From Larix kaempferi (Eukaryota; Streptophyta; Pinopsida; Pinales; Pinaceae): 64,000 bases of DNA. Made by a program: the position numbers and the translations under genes. The notes beneath the pieces were generated by a model. That model was not told the DNA's origin and ran no database searches. It saw only the letters and a program-made list of their open reading frames with translations. The DNA lies in NCBI GenBank assembly GCA_027924585.1, contig BSBM01000870.1, forward strand, positions 496,001 through 560,000. Direction: 5' to 3'. This document shows, one piece after another, positions 43,560-55,031 of this stretch; the stretch's first letter is position 1, and each line of letters begins with the position of its first letter.

Positions 43560-45620
43560 TATTGGAGGTGCCAGAAGCTGATCCCTACCCTTTTAGAAAT
43601 GGATCTTTAAGGATGGCAAGTTTCTTTTCTTGAAGCATCTTCTAGGCTTCTTCGATTAGAGGGAATTGGTGAGTGAGGTGGTCCTCCTTGCAAAGCTTGC
43701 AAGGGAACTTAACCTTCTTCTTTTCTCTGTTACCCTCCTCAACATTTTCTTTGTTTTTGGGATTTTGTTGGTTCCCCTCTCCTTTCTTGCCCTTCTTTTT
43801 ATTGTTGGGTTTCCAAGGGCCCTTTTGATTAGTTTGAACCTATTGTATAGATTCAGTAGTAGAAGAAGAGGTTCTGACGGGAGTCACTTCTGCAGTCGAT
43901 TGTTTGACCAATAAGGCTTGAACCTGTTTAGTCAATGCTTCGAAGGCTACAAAATTAACTGAACCTACTATGCCGTCAACATGTGGTCCATGTTTTGGTC
44001 TACCTAGATCAATGTTTGATCGTGGTGCATCAGGTATAATCTTGTAAAGGAGCCCACACTGAGCATAAACCAAGTCTAGCTGGTGGGTCCTTAAAATAGC
44101 ATCTTCTTCTAATGACACCCCATAAGTAGCTACTTCCTTAGAAACATAAGGAATGAGTGATTTCAGATACCACTCTAACAAGAATTCTAGGGGGATATTG
44201 GCCTTAATGAGCCTCTTCCGTCTTCGCCACTCCTGAACATGATCAGATAAATGGGTGGCTTTGTTTTGTCTAAAGGTAGACAAAAGATCTTTTTCGGCAT
44301 CATATTGAACAGGAAGTTGGAAGTGGTTCAAAAATACTACGGCAAGATCCCAAAAATTAAAAAAGGTAGCTGCAGGTAACTCAATGTACCATTTGGCTGC
44401 AGCACCGGTTAAGGTTCTTTGAAAAAGTCTCAACCTAAAGGAATCTTTGTTCAATGAGTTCGAATAACACCAAAGATGAAAAGTGGTAACATGATCACCA
44501 GGATCCTCACCAGTTTTACCTTCGAATTTTGGAATGTCTGAAGGCAACTTAGTGGGAATTGGTGGCCACGTAACATTATGGCACACCGGATCGTTCATTA
44601 ACTTGGAAAGATTTGACAAATTCAGGGTTGCCAGAAATGGTAAATGAGGTCTACAAGATGGCATTTGATAAGCTGGATTCATGAAGGGGGAACCTCCCAT
44701 AGTTTGACCCATGAATTGCTGGTTAGGGTTGCCCCCAGCCATCTGCTGGTAGGGGTTGCCCCCATCCATCTGCTATTGTGTGAAAGTGTTGTTGAAATTC
44801 CCCCACCCAAATGAAAGTGGGTTGGTACCTTGTGCATTTGTCCACTGTGGCTAGGTGTTAGCCCTGCCATATTGTTGGTTAAAAATATTACCCCCTCCTC
44901 CAGAAAACAAAGAGAAAGGGATATTTCCTGTAGGTATATTACTTTGATTCATATTGTAACCTGCAAAGGTTTTAAAACCAGGGGTAGTTTAGGTGGACGA
45001 CGCAGTCATGGTACTCATGACAGGCATAGTTGCAGAGGGACTCAGCCCAACATTGGGTGTGGAAATACAAGTACTAGGTATATGGTATGACTGTTGAGTT
45101 GTAGGAGATGGAATGACATTCACTGTATTACTGGGTCCAAAAGTAGGGGTAGTGACTGAGGTGGATGTCAAAGATGTTGAGTTTGGCATGGCTAATGTAC
45201 CAGTGTTAAAACTGAAGGACGGAGTTGAAACAGAAGTTGTCTGCATCGAACTCGGTGAAACAGTGGAAGAAGGATTCACAATACTTGTATTCATACCCAT
45301 TGTGGGAGTCTATGGGACTCCTTGTTCGTCTCCTAGGTTATTCATAATATGCCCAGGTGTGAAAAAATGTGCACTATACTTAGGTTGCTGGAAACCAATA
45401 GGTACCAGAAGTGGATCGTTAAGTCCGGTAAGAGGAGGGTTAAAAGGAGTGTTAAACTCACCATAAGTGATATCCTCAACCTCAATCATATTAAAAACTT
45501 GTTGATCCGGGGTTCTAGGTTGTGGTTCCCTAGGAACCTCTATTTCACCAGTAGGTTCAAAAAGACCACTAGAGTTAGTCCTCCATCGTCGTCGTGGTGG
45601 TATTGGCTACACACTGAGTG
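43560..45620 (-). pseudogene. Tat-D gag
   Basis: The N-terminal part (about 45620-44780) is S/T/P-rich with repeated NT-TPTFG-like and GGNPNQQ units and has two or three stops. The core, open from 44769 to 43840, shows LPFLATLNLSNLSKLMND, WPPIPTKLPSDIPKFEGKTG, FHLWCYSNS, AAAKWYIELP, FQLPVQYDAE, DHVQEWRRRK, FLLEWYLKSLIP and YAQCGLLYKIIPDAP. After a stop at 43840 comes a lysine-rich segment with CKLCKEDHLTHQFP, a partial zinc knuckle. It aligns with TatNA gag along its core. Stops make it inactive. Confidence 0.87.
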
Positions 45621-47750
45621 GGGGAAGTTTTTGCACCCTCCGAGACGTACGAAGCTGCTGGTCTTCCACAATTATATAAAAATAACACTAAGTAAAAACC
45701 TAGTGGCCCCTAAGACTAAGGGGAAGACAGCATACCACTAAAACATCCTAAGTAATCAAACCAATCAAACGGATAGAAAATACTCTCAGAAGTAAGTCTA
45801 GGATGATTAGGGCCCAAAACAGACTAACAGAGTACTCATGGTCAGTTTCGTGACGTCCACCGGAGGTCCACTGGGTGCAAGCGCTTGAATCACCATACCG
45901 CATTCCCGGGAGTACTACCAGAGGGTTACCTTCCATGCCTGTCTGAGGTGAAGTGGGAATAACCACCCACTCTACCTATGTAGGATCCTAAAGGTCTGAT
46001 ACTAAGGCTACCATACATACGAAATATCCTAGGGGGGATAGTTGTTAGCCTAGTCAAAATGCATGGGCAGGGTAGCAAAGCCCGAAGTCCAAAAGGACCC
46101 CCGTATGCGAATCGAATCTGGTTTATAGTTGAAAGGAAGGTGAGGGGATATCCTCAACGATTCCAGTTTCCCACGGCCTCGTGCTTAACTCTAGTTTGAG
46201 TAGACCATCCCAAGGTTATTTGATATATATGTGTTTACCTAAATGAAAGGTGTACTACGATTGTTGCGTAATGAAGTCGGTTGCGAGCAATTTAACGTGA
46301 TTTAAGCTAGTAACTCTAGCCTAAGCTAGTTGATGGCATGTATACCTAAAAAGAAAATGTTTATAATTGATTTTATTAAAATTTCTTTTTTAGGAAAACT
46401 TTTTACTCAACGGGGTAGTTCATTGTGTGGAAATGGTTTGAGAAAGTAAAGTGAAAAAGAAATAACTTTCAAAGCAACAAAAGACTCTTTTTTTTTATGC
46501 TCTTTCCAAAAATGAAAACTAAGCAAACCAAAACAAATCTCTTTTTTCTTTTCTTTTCAAATTCAAAACAAAGTAAACTTCGCTACTTCGAAATGATTAT
46601 AAGTCTTACTACTTTAAACTACCAAACTCATTTTTTGCTTTTCGTGATATATGTAAAAGAAAAAGAACTCGAAAATGGAAGCAAGTAAAACCTAAAAGAG
46701 AAATGTAAGTGAGGAAAAGCAACTCTAAGGCTCACAGCAAACAAATTGATGATTTGACAAAGACTTGTCCTACAAATTTTTTCAAAGGAAAAGGCTTTGG
46801 GCTTGGAAAACAAAATGGAAAGAAAAGAAGGATAAGAGACGCTTCAAATGGAAAGGTAAACCTCAAAGGTCACTCCAAAGCATCAAGAACCCTAAAGAGA
46901 ACTAAGCCAAGCAAATGGTAGGCAAGCGAACCAAAGATGGCCTTACAATCACAAAGAATCAGATGGGAGCGAACTAAAAGACTTCAAACTTACTTGAAAC
47001 TGAAACTGACAAAGTAATCAAGAAGTGTCTAGACTCAAAAAGCTTTTGAAAACACCCTAAGGACTCCAACTTGGGGTCAAACCCTAAATCAAAGGACAAG
47101 AAACTGTTAAAGTGTACTAGTGTTGCAACAAACAACAAATGTCATAAACAAAGGTTTGTAAATCTGCAACAAGCAACTAGGGTACGAACATGCAGCTATG
47201 TCCAACAAGGAACAAAGCACGGTATTCAAAAAGAGTCACAAATAAACAAGACACCTAAAAAGTACTCAAGAAAGCAGAAGATGACCTAAGGTACTTAGGA
47301 GAGGCAAACGAGACTCAACAAAGGCATACAGACCTCAAGGATCAGTTAAAAAGATAAGGCAAGAGGATGGAAATCAAACCAAACAAGTGGAAATCAAATC
47401 CCCAAAACAAACAGAGACTTACAAGAAAACACTCTACTGTGCAGTGTACAAACTTGCGTACACTGAGAGGTGTACCCTATTGTGTAGTAGGGAAAGTAGT
47501 GTTTTTCAACAGGTGTACTCTACTGTGCAAGAGGCAAAGTAGCATTTTTGAGCAGGTGTACGCTACTGTGTGCAAGGGATACCAGTGTTCATGCCAGAGC
47601 AAGCTTGAAACAAGCTCGAAAACTTCAAACTGGAATGAGTCAAGCAATGGAAACAGGCTACAGTAACCTACAGAGCCTCTCAAAGGATAAAAAAGATCAA
47701 AAAGTATTGGAAGGAAAGTCAAATGAGTCTCCTAGAACAGAAAACAACCG
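45621..47750 (-). other. Tat-D 5' leader
   Basis: About 2.1 kb without recognisable gene. The minus strand is pyrimidine-rich in places and the region around 46440-46700 is A-rich on +. Between 47430 and 47580 a ~56-bp unit with CTACTGTGCAAGAGG and AAGTAGYRTTTTT recurs about three times. Confidence 0.65.
47430..47580. repeat. ~56-bp repeat in Tat-D leader
   Basis: GGTGTACYCTAYTGTGYA followed by AAAGTAG(T/C)(G/A)TTTTT(C/G)A recurs about three times (starts near 47466, 47511 and 47555). The unit resembles the GCTACT/AGTAG palindromic motif of the Tat-D LTR. Confidence 0.65.
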
Positions 47751-47769
47751 GTCCCCAGCGGAGTCGCCA
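47751..47769 (-). other. Tat-D primer-binding site
   Basis: The minus strand reads TGGCGACTCCGCTGGGGAC, three bases from the LTR. This is the site type common in Tat/Ogre elements, different from the methionine-tRNA type of all other elements here except TatNA. Confidence 0.9.
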
Positions 47770-47772
47770 GTC

Positions 47773-48787
47773 TGTTGTTCGGGAATTCTACCCTATCGCG
47801 AGGAGAGGGACACTACCAAATTCTGGGGTGACAGGTAAATACATTAATCATATCACATAGGCTTCTACAAAAGGAAAGAGATCAAGGTTCTTGAAGGCAT
47901 ACCTTATTCACAAAGTTCGATCCTAGCTTTCGCTTGCTCCTTCGATCGATCCTCCACTAGATCTTCTGTTTGTTGAACCTGCAATACAAACATACCTTCC
48001 TCAGCATATCTTGACTGATATAACAATGATGAAATTGAAATCAATTTAGACATCAAATACAATCAAGCATTTAATCCAAACAAATATGCAATCCATTAGA
48101 CATTTTATTGGGACAGGAAGGGCATTTCAACCTTTATTATCAAAAGTAAATAATCAGTACAAGTATACCTGATCATTCAGAGTGCTTGTGCAACCGGATC
48201 CTGGGATCCTACTCTTCACACTAACTTTGGAATTCCTCCAGCGTAACAACCCTTAATGCATAGTTTCTCCTCCTCTCTCTCATCTATCCCCCTTGTATTT
48301 ATGGGACAAGGTAGGTAGTTTGGATCGAGAGGTGGTTTGATTGGAAAGTTGGGGAAGTTGCAAAACCAACTGCAACTAATCCCAATTCATCAAGTTAATA
48401 TATTTTTTATTACCTTTCAAGCTGTACGCTAGTTTTCTTAAGTGGAGTAGTGTTTAACATGCAACTTCCCTGCTTTACAACCAGCGTTTGCAAGATTTTT
48501 TGAGCTATACGCTACTCTATTGAAGCAAAGTAGAGTATTTCAAGAGGCAAACACTACTTTATTGAAGTGGAGTAGAGTATTTTAGTAGGAAAATGCTACT
48601 ATCATGCTCATAGGGTAGCGTTTTTCCCCAAAAGTAGGTGAAATGAGATTTTTTATCAGCTGCAGAGGGGTAAGTCTAGTCCATTCATCATCTAAGGCCA
48701 TCATGCTCTCCAATCCCAGTTGTCCTTTTCCGTGATCAACAGCTAAAGGTGATCACAGACGAAGAAATGCAGATTTGACCTATAACA
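47773..48787 (-). mobile_element. Tat-D 5' LTR
   Basis: 1015 bp, pair of 33895-34892. Ends TATAACA, followed by the CTTAT duplication and the resumed Cop-C RNase H. Confidence 0.92.
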
Positions 48788-49401
48788 CTTATGATGTGAT
48801 TGCGGCCTCAATATACATGGAGAATACACATGAGATTCATTGGAGGTATGCAAAAAGAATATTGAATTATGTGCAAGGCACCAAGTCTGATGGGATTCAC
48901 TATGTTGCAGATTCTAGCCTAGATCTTCTTGGATTTACTGACTCAGATTGCGCTGGTGATAACCTAGATAGGAGGTCCACTTATGGATTTGTTTTCATGC
49001 TTGGAGGAGGCCCTCTTTTCTGGTCAAGTAAGAAACAAAGTTCATTTTCACTATCTTCAATAGAGGCCGAGTACAGAGGAGCAATGAATGCTGCAACTCA
49101 GTGTGTGTGGTTGCAGGGTATTCTTTCATAGTTTGGGATTTCCTTTAGCACTCCCACAGTCATATTTTTTGAAAATCAAAGTGCTATAAGGGTTTCAATT
49201 GATTCATGATAGAGTCAAATAACCAATCATATAGAGATTCATATGCACTACATTAGGAGTTTAGTGCATGATCACATCATTGATCTGCATTATTTCCCAT
49301 CAGCTAAGCGAATTGCAAACATCTTCACCAAATATTTTACTGAGAAGACTTTCAGCCATCTAAGATCATTGATTGGGATGGTTGAACATGTGGTGGAGTG
49401 A
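48788..49401 (+). pseudogene. Cop-C RNase H (continued after Tat-D)
   Basis: Resumes the copia frame: ILNYVQGTKSDGIHY, LLGFTDSDCAGDNLDRRST, SSFSLSSIEAEYRGAM, CVWLQGILS, then after a stop HIEIHMHYIRSLVHDHIID and ANIFTKYFTEKTF. The RNase H acidic residues in GFTDSD and IEAEY are kept. Three stops occur at 49129 and near 49207. It joins 33894 directly when Tat-D and one CTTAT copy are removed. Confidence 0.88.
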
Positions 49402-49583
49402 AGGATTGATCAACAATATTTGAATTTTTTTCATGTCCATTCTTGAGGCGAGGTTTTTCCCACGAGGTTTTCCTTCTTTCCTTGTTTTGTGGACAAGGCA
49501 ATATGTTAAAGGGTGACCATGCCAAGTTGCTAGACCCTATTTATTTTTGATTTTTAGAACATAAAGTTAGGATTAAGGGGGCG

Positions 49584-50300
49584 TTTTGGAGTATTTTAAA
49601 ACCCATCCATGTCATTTAATACTTAGGATAGCATTAATTAGTCATTTTGATTAATTCCTAGGTGTTAGACTAGGTAGTTGGCCAAAATTACCCATTGTGT
49701 GGACCAGAAGTATCCTTTGTGTGGATGACAAGAATCCATGATTCACTAGGGAGAATTTCTGATATTCTGGATAATATCTAATCTTATTTTGGTATATTTT
49801 ATGCAATTCTGGAATAGAAATGCGCCTTCCTTCTTTTTATGGATTTTTACTAGTTTTTGTGAAAAGGTGAAAGCTAGTTGACTTTCCTTAACTGTTTTTT
49901 GGCCAACTCATCCCCCATGATGTTGAATATTCCTAAATTATTAAATTATAATTATTTTCCATCACACAACACCATCTGATCACTAATTCACCAATTCGTG
50001 AGCTTTAGAGGTGACTTGGAAAGCACTCTTTGCACCTAGGGGGGTTTTGCATAGATTTAGTAAACCTACTTTTGTGAGGATTTCGAATGGAATATTTGGA
50101 CTTCAAATATATGATGTAATTATATATATGTACATCCATTACATTTCCTAAGTTTGGTTGATGTATACTTATTCAATAGAGTTATATTGTTTGCATCAAA
50201 TACATGACCGTTTTCAATGTTTTATGACTTGTTTTTGCAAGGAAATTTGTGAGAGTTTGTAATTGCTTTAGTAGATATTGGTGTGCAATATAATTTCATA
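49584..50300 (+). mobile_element. Cop-C 3' LTR
   Basis: Preceded by the polypurine tract TTAAGGGGGCG (49573-49583). About 717 bp, matching 29596-30309. It ends TTTCATA before GCTAG. Confidence 0.9.
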
Positions 50301-50305
50301 GCTAG

Positions 50306-50642
50306 AAGAACAAATGAGCAGAAATATCAGCTTTTATCTGCTTTTTATAAGGAATTAGAATGCACATTTTACTTAATCTATCCACAACAACATATAAGTA
50401 ATGATGTCCTTTCTCAGACATTGGTAACCCTCCTACAGAATCCATTGAAACACTTTCCCATGGACGGGAAGGAACATGAAGTTGACTGTAAAATCTTAAA
50501 TTTTTGTTACTTGGATTACTTGTTGCACACATAAAACATCCTTTTATATACTTGGACACAATATCATTTATTCGAGGCCAGTAACAAAAATTTTGTAATT
50601 GTGCTACAGTTTTTCCTACACCTGAAGTGCCATGAAATGAGG
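50306..50642 (-). pseudogene. Gyp-E integrase N-terminal half
   Basis: The minus strand from about 50640 reads SFHGTSGVGKTVAQLQNFCYWPRI, CFMCATSNPSN (zinc-binding HHCC part, first half lost), then the core start WESVSMDSVGGLPMSEKGHHYLYVVVDRLSKM and ISAHLFF. The next residues (HVWVHFGLP) are at 29595, across Cop-C. The N-terminal side is cut at 50643 by Del-F. It is one integrase broken by two insertions. Confidence 0.85.
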
Positions 50643-53446
50643 TGTAACACCGCATATTTTGATTAGGCATATTTATCAGTTAGACACACTATACTTTATT
50701 TTCTTATTATCTGTTGAACTCAGCTCAACTGAGTAAACTATATTATGACATGATGGACCCGATTATATGATGTTACTATGTTTTATGGTTTCACTATGAT
50801 TATGATGTTACTATGTTTTATGATTTCACTATGGTTATGATGTTAATATGTTTTATGATTTCACTATGATTATGATGTTAATATGTTGTGTGGTTACGAT
50901 GTCATGATTATCATAGGATTCCTTTATTTCATAATTACAGTATATGTTTATATGTTTTCACTAATGAGATGTGAAATATATGATGCGGTACATGGATACC
51001 ATCTTATGATATGATTTATTGAAGTTTTAGATGTCATATGCATCTATGATGAACTAAAACTGTTACAAGAAATAAAATGATGTTGATAATATGGATCAAT
51101 TGGCGATCGATGGGAAATACTTTCTATGAAAAGTGTATTTTGTGAAATACTAACCTACAGGGCACAAGGGCTATGGGATATCCAATTACTTGATTTGATA
51201 AAGGAGATAAGAACTTGTTCATACAGTAAAACCTTAGCAGCCAAAAATGATGATACGATGACACAAATTGATAATCTCGTTATCAGCGAAGTATGAGTTG
51301 ATAAGGGTGTAGGCCTAGTATGTTGAGAGGGATGGATGTGTTTCCCACCCTATGTTCCATGATACCCGAGGTCGTGGGAGGGCCGTGCTAAGACACGCTC
51401 CCCATGTTGTTGTGATGACGATGGTCGGATGACTTCTAGGAGAGGATAGGTTTGTTGTTCAGCTGATGCTATCGCTCTCAGGGTCTATGTGGTTAGGTCT
51501 GTGAGTCTGACATCCACTTTTGTACTAACAGAGGAAGGATAGGGAGGATGAAGACATAGGTTAGGATGGGAGGATATGTTTGTTAGTACTGTTGAGGGTT
51601 GGGTTTACCTTGATTATGAGTTAGTGGTAGTAGGAACCCTTCCTTGTGCTTAATTGATTAAACTAATGTAAACATTAAGGTAATGATGTGAAATATCAAA
51701 GGATTAATTCTTAAACAACTCAAGATGTAAAAGTATATATGTGCTTTTTTTGCATGCTTGGGGGAGATTACTATTATTTAGATAGTAGTTATGTATAAGT
51801 GGGAAGCTGGTTGTCTATAGAGTAAATTTCTGATCTGTGCATACGCTGGCCACACATGCACACTTTGCACTTGTACACTAATATTGATATACAATACTTA
51901 ACATCGAATAATTGGATAAGTTGTCATAAGTAGATATGTTAATTATGCATTGACAGAATTCGATTGATGATTATTAACTTATTAATTATGTGTAAAACAA
52001 GTCAATTAAGCTATGTATTAATTGTATGTAAACATTGTAATAAGTAAATTAAGATAAGTGTCGTCAATATGAAATATCATTGATAAACATAAACTTTGGG
52101 AATTTGTATTGTTTAGCTGTTAATTGTGATTAAGTAAACCATTAAACATACATTGTTTGTTGATAAAAATGTCCTAGATTAGTGCTAGGGTACTTAGCAG
52201 TTAAACAAATAAATGTTGATATTGATATTTACCATCAGTTATTATTACTACATTAATTAGGATAATTATTAATTAATATTGTATGTGTATTGATTATGTT
52301 TAGTACTAAACTCAAATTACTAATAATAAATGTGTCCATTACGCAAAATCATAAGTGAATATGTGGAATTATTCAAAATAAATAAGTTAAAAATTATAAA
52401 GATGCTTGTTCGGAAAACTTGATTTATGAATTATGTAATGGTAGTATTTAATTATAAAAAAAGGAACTAAGTAAATTAAGATAGGACTTATTAATAATAA
52501 AGAACTGTGATGTCATTCAAGTGATCCAAAATTAGATTTGAAATTTAATCCAACAACCTCTTTGAAATTTAAAGAGTCAACATGATGACAATTTAAATAT
52601 TATCTTAATCAACATATTAAATAGATGATACGGTTAATAATTGATCCACCATCTCATGGAAGTCCTAAATTACACCTTTCAAGAATCATTAAATGATGTA
52701 CATTAGAAGCATTGAAACCAACCCAATTAGCCTTAACTATTTAACTGCTCGAGAAGAACATAATTTAAAGATATTATATTTTATTCTATTCAGTTTGAAT
52801 ATGGGGAATGGAAGGCAGTGGAGTGAAACTGAAGGTAAATGAAGGAGGAATGGTATATAGGGAAGGGTAAAGAGGATTAAAGGGGGCACTTTTTCAAGGA
52901 AGGAGAGGGGGAGGAAATTTGAAGGTAGCAGAGGAGAGATCTAAGTGAAGAAAGGAGTGGAGATTAGGGAAGTACTGCTCTTGGGATTATTAGTTCATGA
53001 GCTCGGGGGCTTGGAAATCCTTTGATTTCCAGGGGCCAGCATATCTAGTTAGTAAGGTGGATCGTTGGATTGCTTGTTAAGCATTATGGACGAAAATCGG
53101 GAAGGAAATCTACAGCAAGATACAGGGGAATCTACAACCTTTTACAACCTTCGAGCACCTTTAGGAAACAGGTATTTTCCTTGTTAATTGTTACATTAAT
53201 CATATTTTAAACTTATGCTAAAACATATATATATATATATATATATATATTTGGTTAATCATGTAAATGGAAATAGATATTTTTTTTACCTCTGGAATGT
53301 TGATGCAAATACCTAGAAAGAGAAAATGCATCTATAATGATAGGAAAAATAGTAAAGATTAAATAATATTTATTTAGAAACAAGACTGTACAGAGAGTTT
53401 GTTTAGAACCTTGTCAAAGTGCTCTGCCGAAACCAGAGCTCTATGT
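50643..53446 (+). mobile_element. Del-F 5' LTR (Ty3 type), long
   Basis: TGTAACACC at 50643, right where Gyp-E integrase breaks off, is a common start of Tekay/Del LTRs. A primer-binding site TGGTATCGGAGC at 53448 marks the other end, giving about 2.8 kb. A GAAACAG|GTATTTT donor-like site lies near 53169. It contains a 35-bp tandem repeat (50769-50896) and an (AT)13 run at 53225-53250. Only one LTR is in the window, so the right edge is approximate and the target duplication cannot be checked. Confidence 0.65.
50769..50896. repeat. 35-bp tandem repeat in Del-F LTR
   Basis: GATGTTAMTATGTTTTATG recurs at 50769, 50804, 50839 and 50874, an exact 35-bp period, about 3.6 copies. Confidence 0.9.
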
Positions 53447-53447
53447 T

Positions 53448-53460
53448 TGGTATCGGAGCT
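53448..53460 (+). other. Del-F primer-binding site
   Basis: TGGTATCGGAGCT, the initiator-Met type site with an A to G change. Confidence 0.7.
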
Positions 53461-53803
53461 TCAGCCTCGGAAACTCAGACCTTAAGGGCTTACTAACCTT
53501 AATAACTAGTCTAAGAAATTGGATCTACACCAGAAAATTCAATTAGTTACCTACATTCGAGCTCTTGCCGAACTCAGCAAAAACAAAAAAAAAATTACCT
53601 ACAAAAGAGAGAGTTACACTAAATCCTTCTTTCCAATAGTTGTAAGCACCTGGAAACTACCTGCACCCACATAAAACAAAGATATATTTAGTTTTTTTAA
53701 TATATAATGCATATAGCAAGAGCGTTCTAACACAATATATATATATATATATATAATAATTTAGGATAGGTAGACCTAGAATGCTCTTTTAATTGGCCCT
53801 AGT

Positions 53804-54037
53804 TTAGCTTGATTTCAAGAGCGTAATCTCTCGGAAGTATGTTACAATTCTGTGAGTAGCTGTGTAATAATGAACTTTATTTTCCAGGAAGGAAATGTTT
53901 TCCTCATAATTCTTAATGACCTTTTCCTCATCAATGGCTATGCCCATAGTTGCATGAGCCATATCCATGTTTATAGAATCCAAGGCGACTAAACCTTTGT
54001 TGAAATACCAAATAGTCATATATTTACAATTTTTCAT
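53804..54037 (-). CDS. Unrecognised 77-residue frame
   Basis: ATG at 54037 to stop at 53804, just after an in-frame stop upstream. Composition looks like a real soluble protein: helix-like MGIAIDEEKVIKNYEENI and a charged, aromatic-rich C-terminus (YYTATHRIVTYFREI). No family is recognised. It lies between the Del-F primer-binding site and gag, opposite in strand. It could be an exon of a captured gene or chance. Confidence 0.25.
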   Translation of the reverse strand: MKNCKYMTIWYFNKGLVALDSINMDMAHATMGIAIDEEKVIKNYEENISFLENKVHYYTATHRIVTYFREITLLKSS

Positions 54038-54936
54038 AACAGTTTATTTAAATTCTTCCTCAGGAAGGAAAGAATGATTGAATTCAAAGGGGGGATGAGC
54101 TACAGGATGGACGATTTACAGGTAGAATGTAGGCAGTGATAAAATATGCTAGAAAGGAAATTTAAAGGGTATATAAACTGTTTTATTTATTTTCGCTAAT
54201 TCATACTAGACTTTTGTGTGTGCAACAATAGTTATAAAAGAATGAATATATGTATATATATATATTATGAAAATGAAAAGATCAAGAAAAAACCCGAGGA
54301 TCTCCCTGCCTTCTGTGTAAAAAGAAAAGAAAAAACCTTCTCCTAGACAATAGAATTTCTACGCTAATCTACCTAACAAATGCAAATTGCCAGGATTACA
54401 GATTTTAATTTATTATTTAAATTATGACCACCTTACAATTTCCATATTGATATCCAAAATATAGACTACACTTATGTGAACTCAGTCAATTTGAATGTGC
54501 ATGTATCTTTGACTTAAATTTATATATCATATCAAATAAAGAATTCCCCTACAATTTCTAGTTCATTTATATCTAAGTGATAAACTAGAATTATTCTCAT
54601 GTTGTTCCATGTCTAATAAAATATAATCTCTGTGTTACCTATTCTATTAAATGTGAACTAAGACTTGTTATATATACCAGAAGAATATAATCCAGAAACT
54701 GTCATCTATTCCTGACAGTTAATAAAATTTATGAAATTTTAAATAAAGTCCAGGATAAATTTATCCCAACGCCATGATCTAATCCAAATCTCAGTATTTA
54801 AACAAAAAAAAACGGGGTAGCATCTCCCTTAAATCGAAAGATGACTGTAGGATTGAATTTGAAGTCTATTATTGAGAATCTATTTTGCTCAATTAACAGA
54901 GATTTAGAGACAGTATTTGAAGATTGATTTACTTAC

Positions 54937-55031
54937 CAAGTCGGCAATAACGTGACCTGGACTAGGAACATTGCAAAAGACGCTAAACCCTGGAGGCGGC
55001 TTCCACGTTTTTGGCAGCCCCTGCTAGCCAT
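54937..55031 (-). CDS. Possible first coding exon with splice donor
   Basis: On the minus strand, ATGGCTAGC at 55031 has a plant-like start context. The frame stays open for 31 codons to TTG|GTAAGT at 54937/54936. Upstream (55230-55050) lies a CTAGGGTTTCACG word of the kind frequent in plant 5' untranslated regions. The frame is basic, then hydrophobic (LASFAMFLVQVTLLP), possibly a targeting peptide. No family is recognised and no second exon was found. Confidence 0.25.

Larger units (their letters stand above)
33895..48787 (-). mobile_element. Tat-D, 14.9-kb Tat-lineage Ty3 element nested in Cop-C
   Basis: LTRs are 33895-34892 (998 bp) and 47773-48787 (1015 bp). The target duplication CTTAT is exact (33890-33894 and 48788-48792). 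The primer-binding site is of the TGGCGACTCC type used by Tat/Ogre elements. The minus strand codes gag, protease, reverse transcriptase, RNase H, integrase and then a second RNase H. The + strand holds an antisense ORF between integrase and the 3' LTR, a layout described for Tat-lineage elements. Many stops show it is inactive. The assignment to Tat is from motif pattern and layout. Confidence 0.92.
29596..50300 (+). mobile_element. Cop-C, Ty1/copia element nested in Gyp-E integrase
   Basis: LTRs are 29596-30309 and 49584-50300. Flanking GCTGG (29591-29595) and GCTAG (50301-50305) are a plausible 5-bp target duplication with one change. Without Tat-D the element is about 5.8 kb. Gag, protease, integrase, reverse transcriptase and RNase H are in copia order on the + strand. 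It is disabled by stops, a frameshift, altered catalytic residues and the Tat-D insertion at 33895. Like Cop-A its LTR abuts the primer-binding site, and the start is TTTTGGAG rather than TG. Confidence 0.87.

Noticed and set aside
53225-53755. AT microsatellites as matrix attachment or origin
   Set aside because: Simple AT runs are common in such DNA; nothing supports a specific function.
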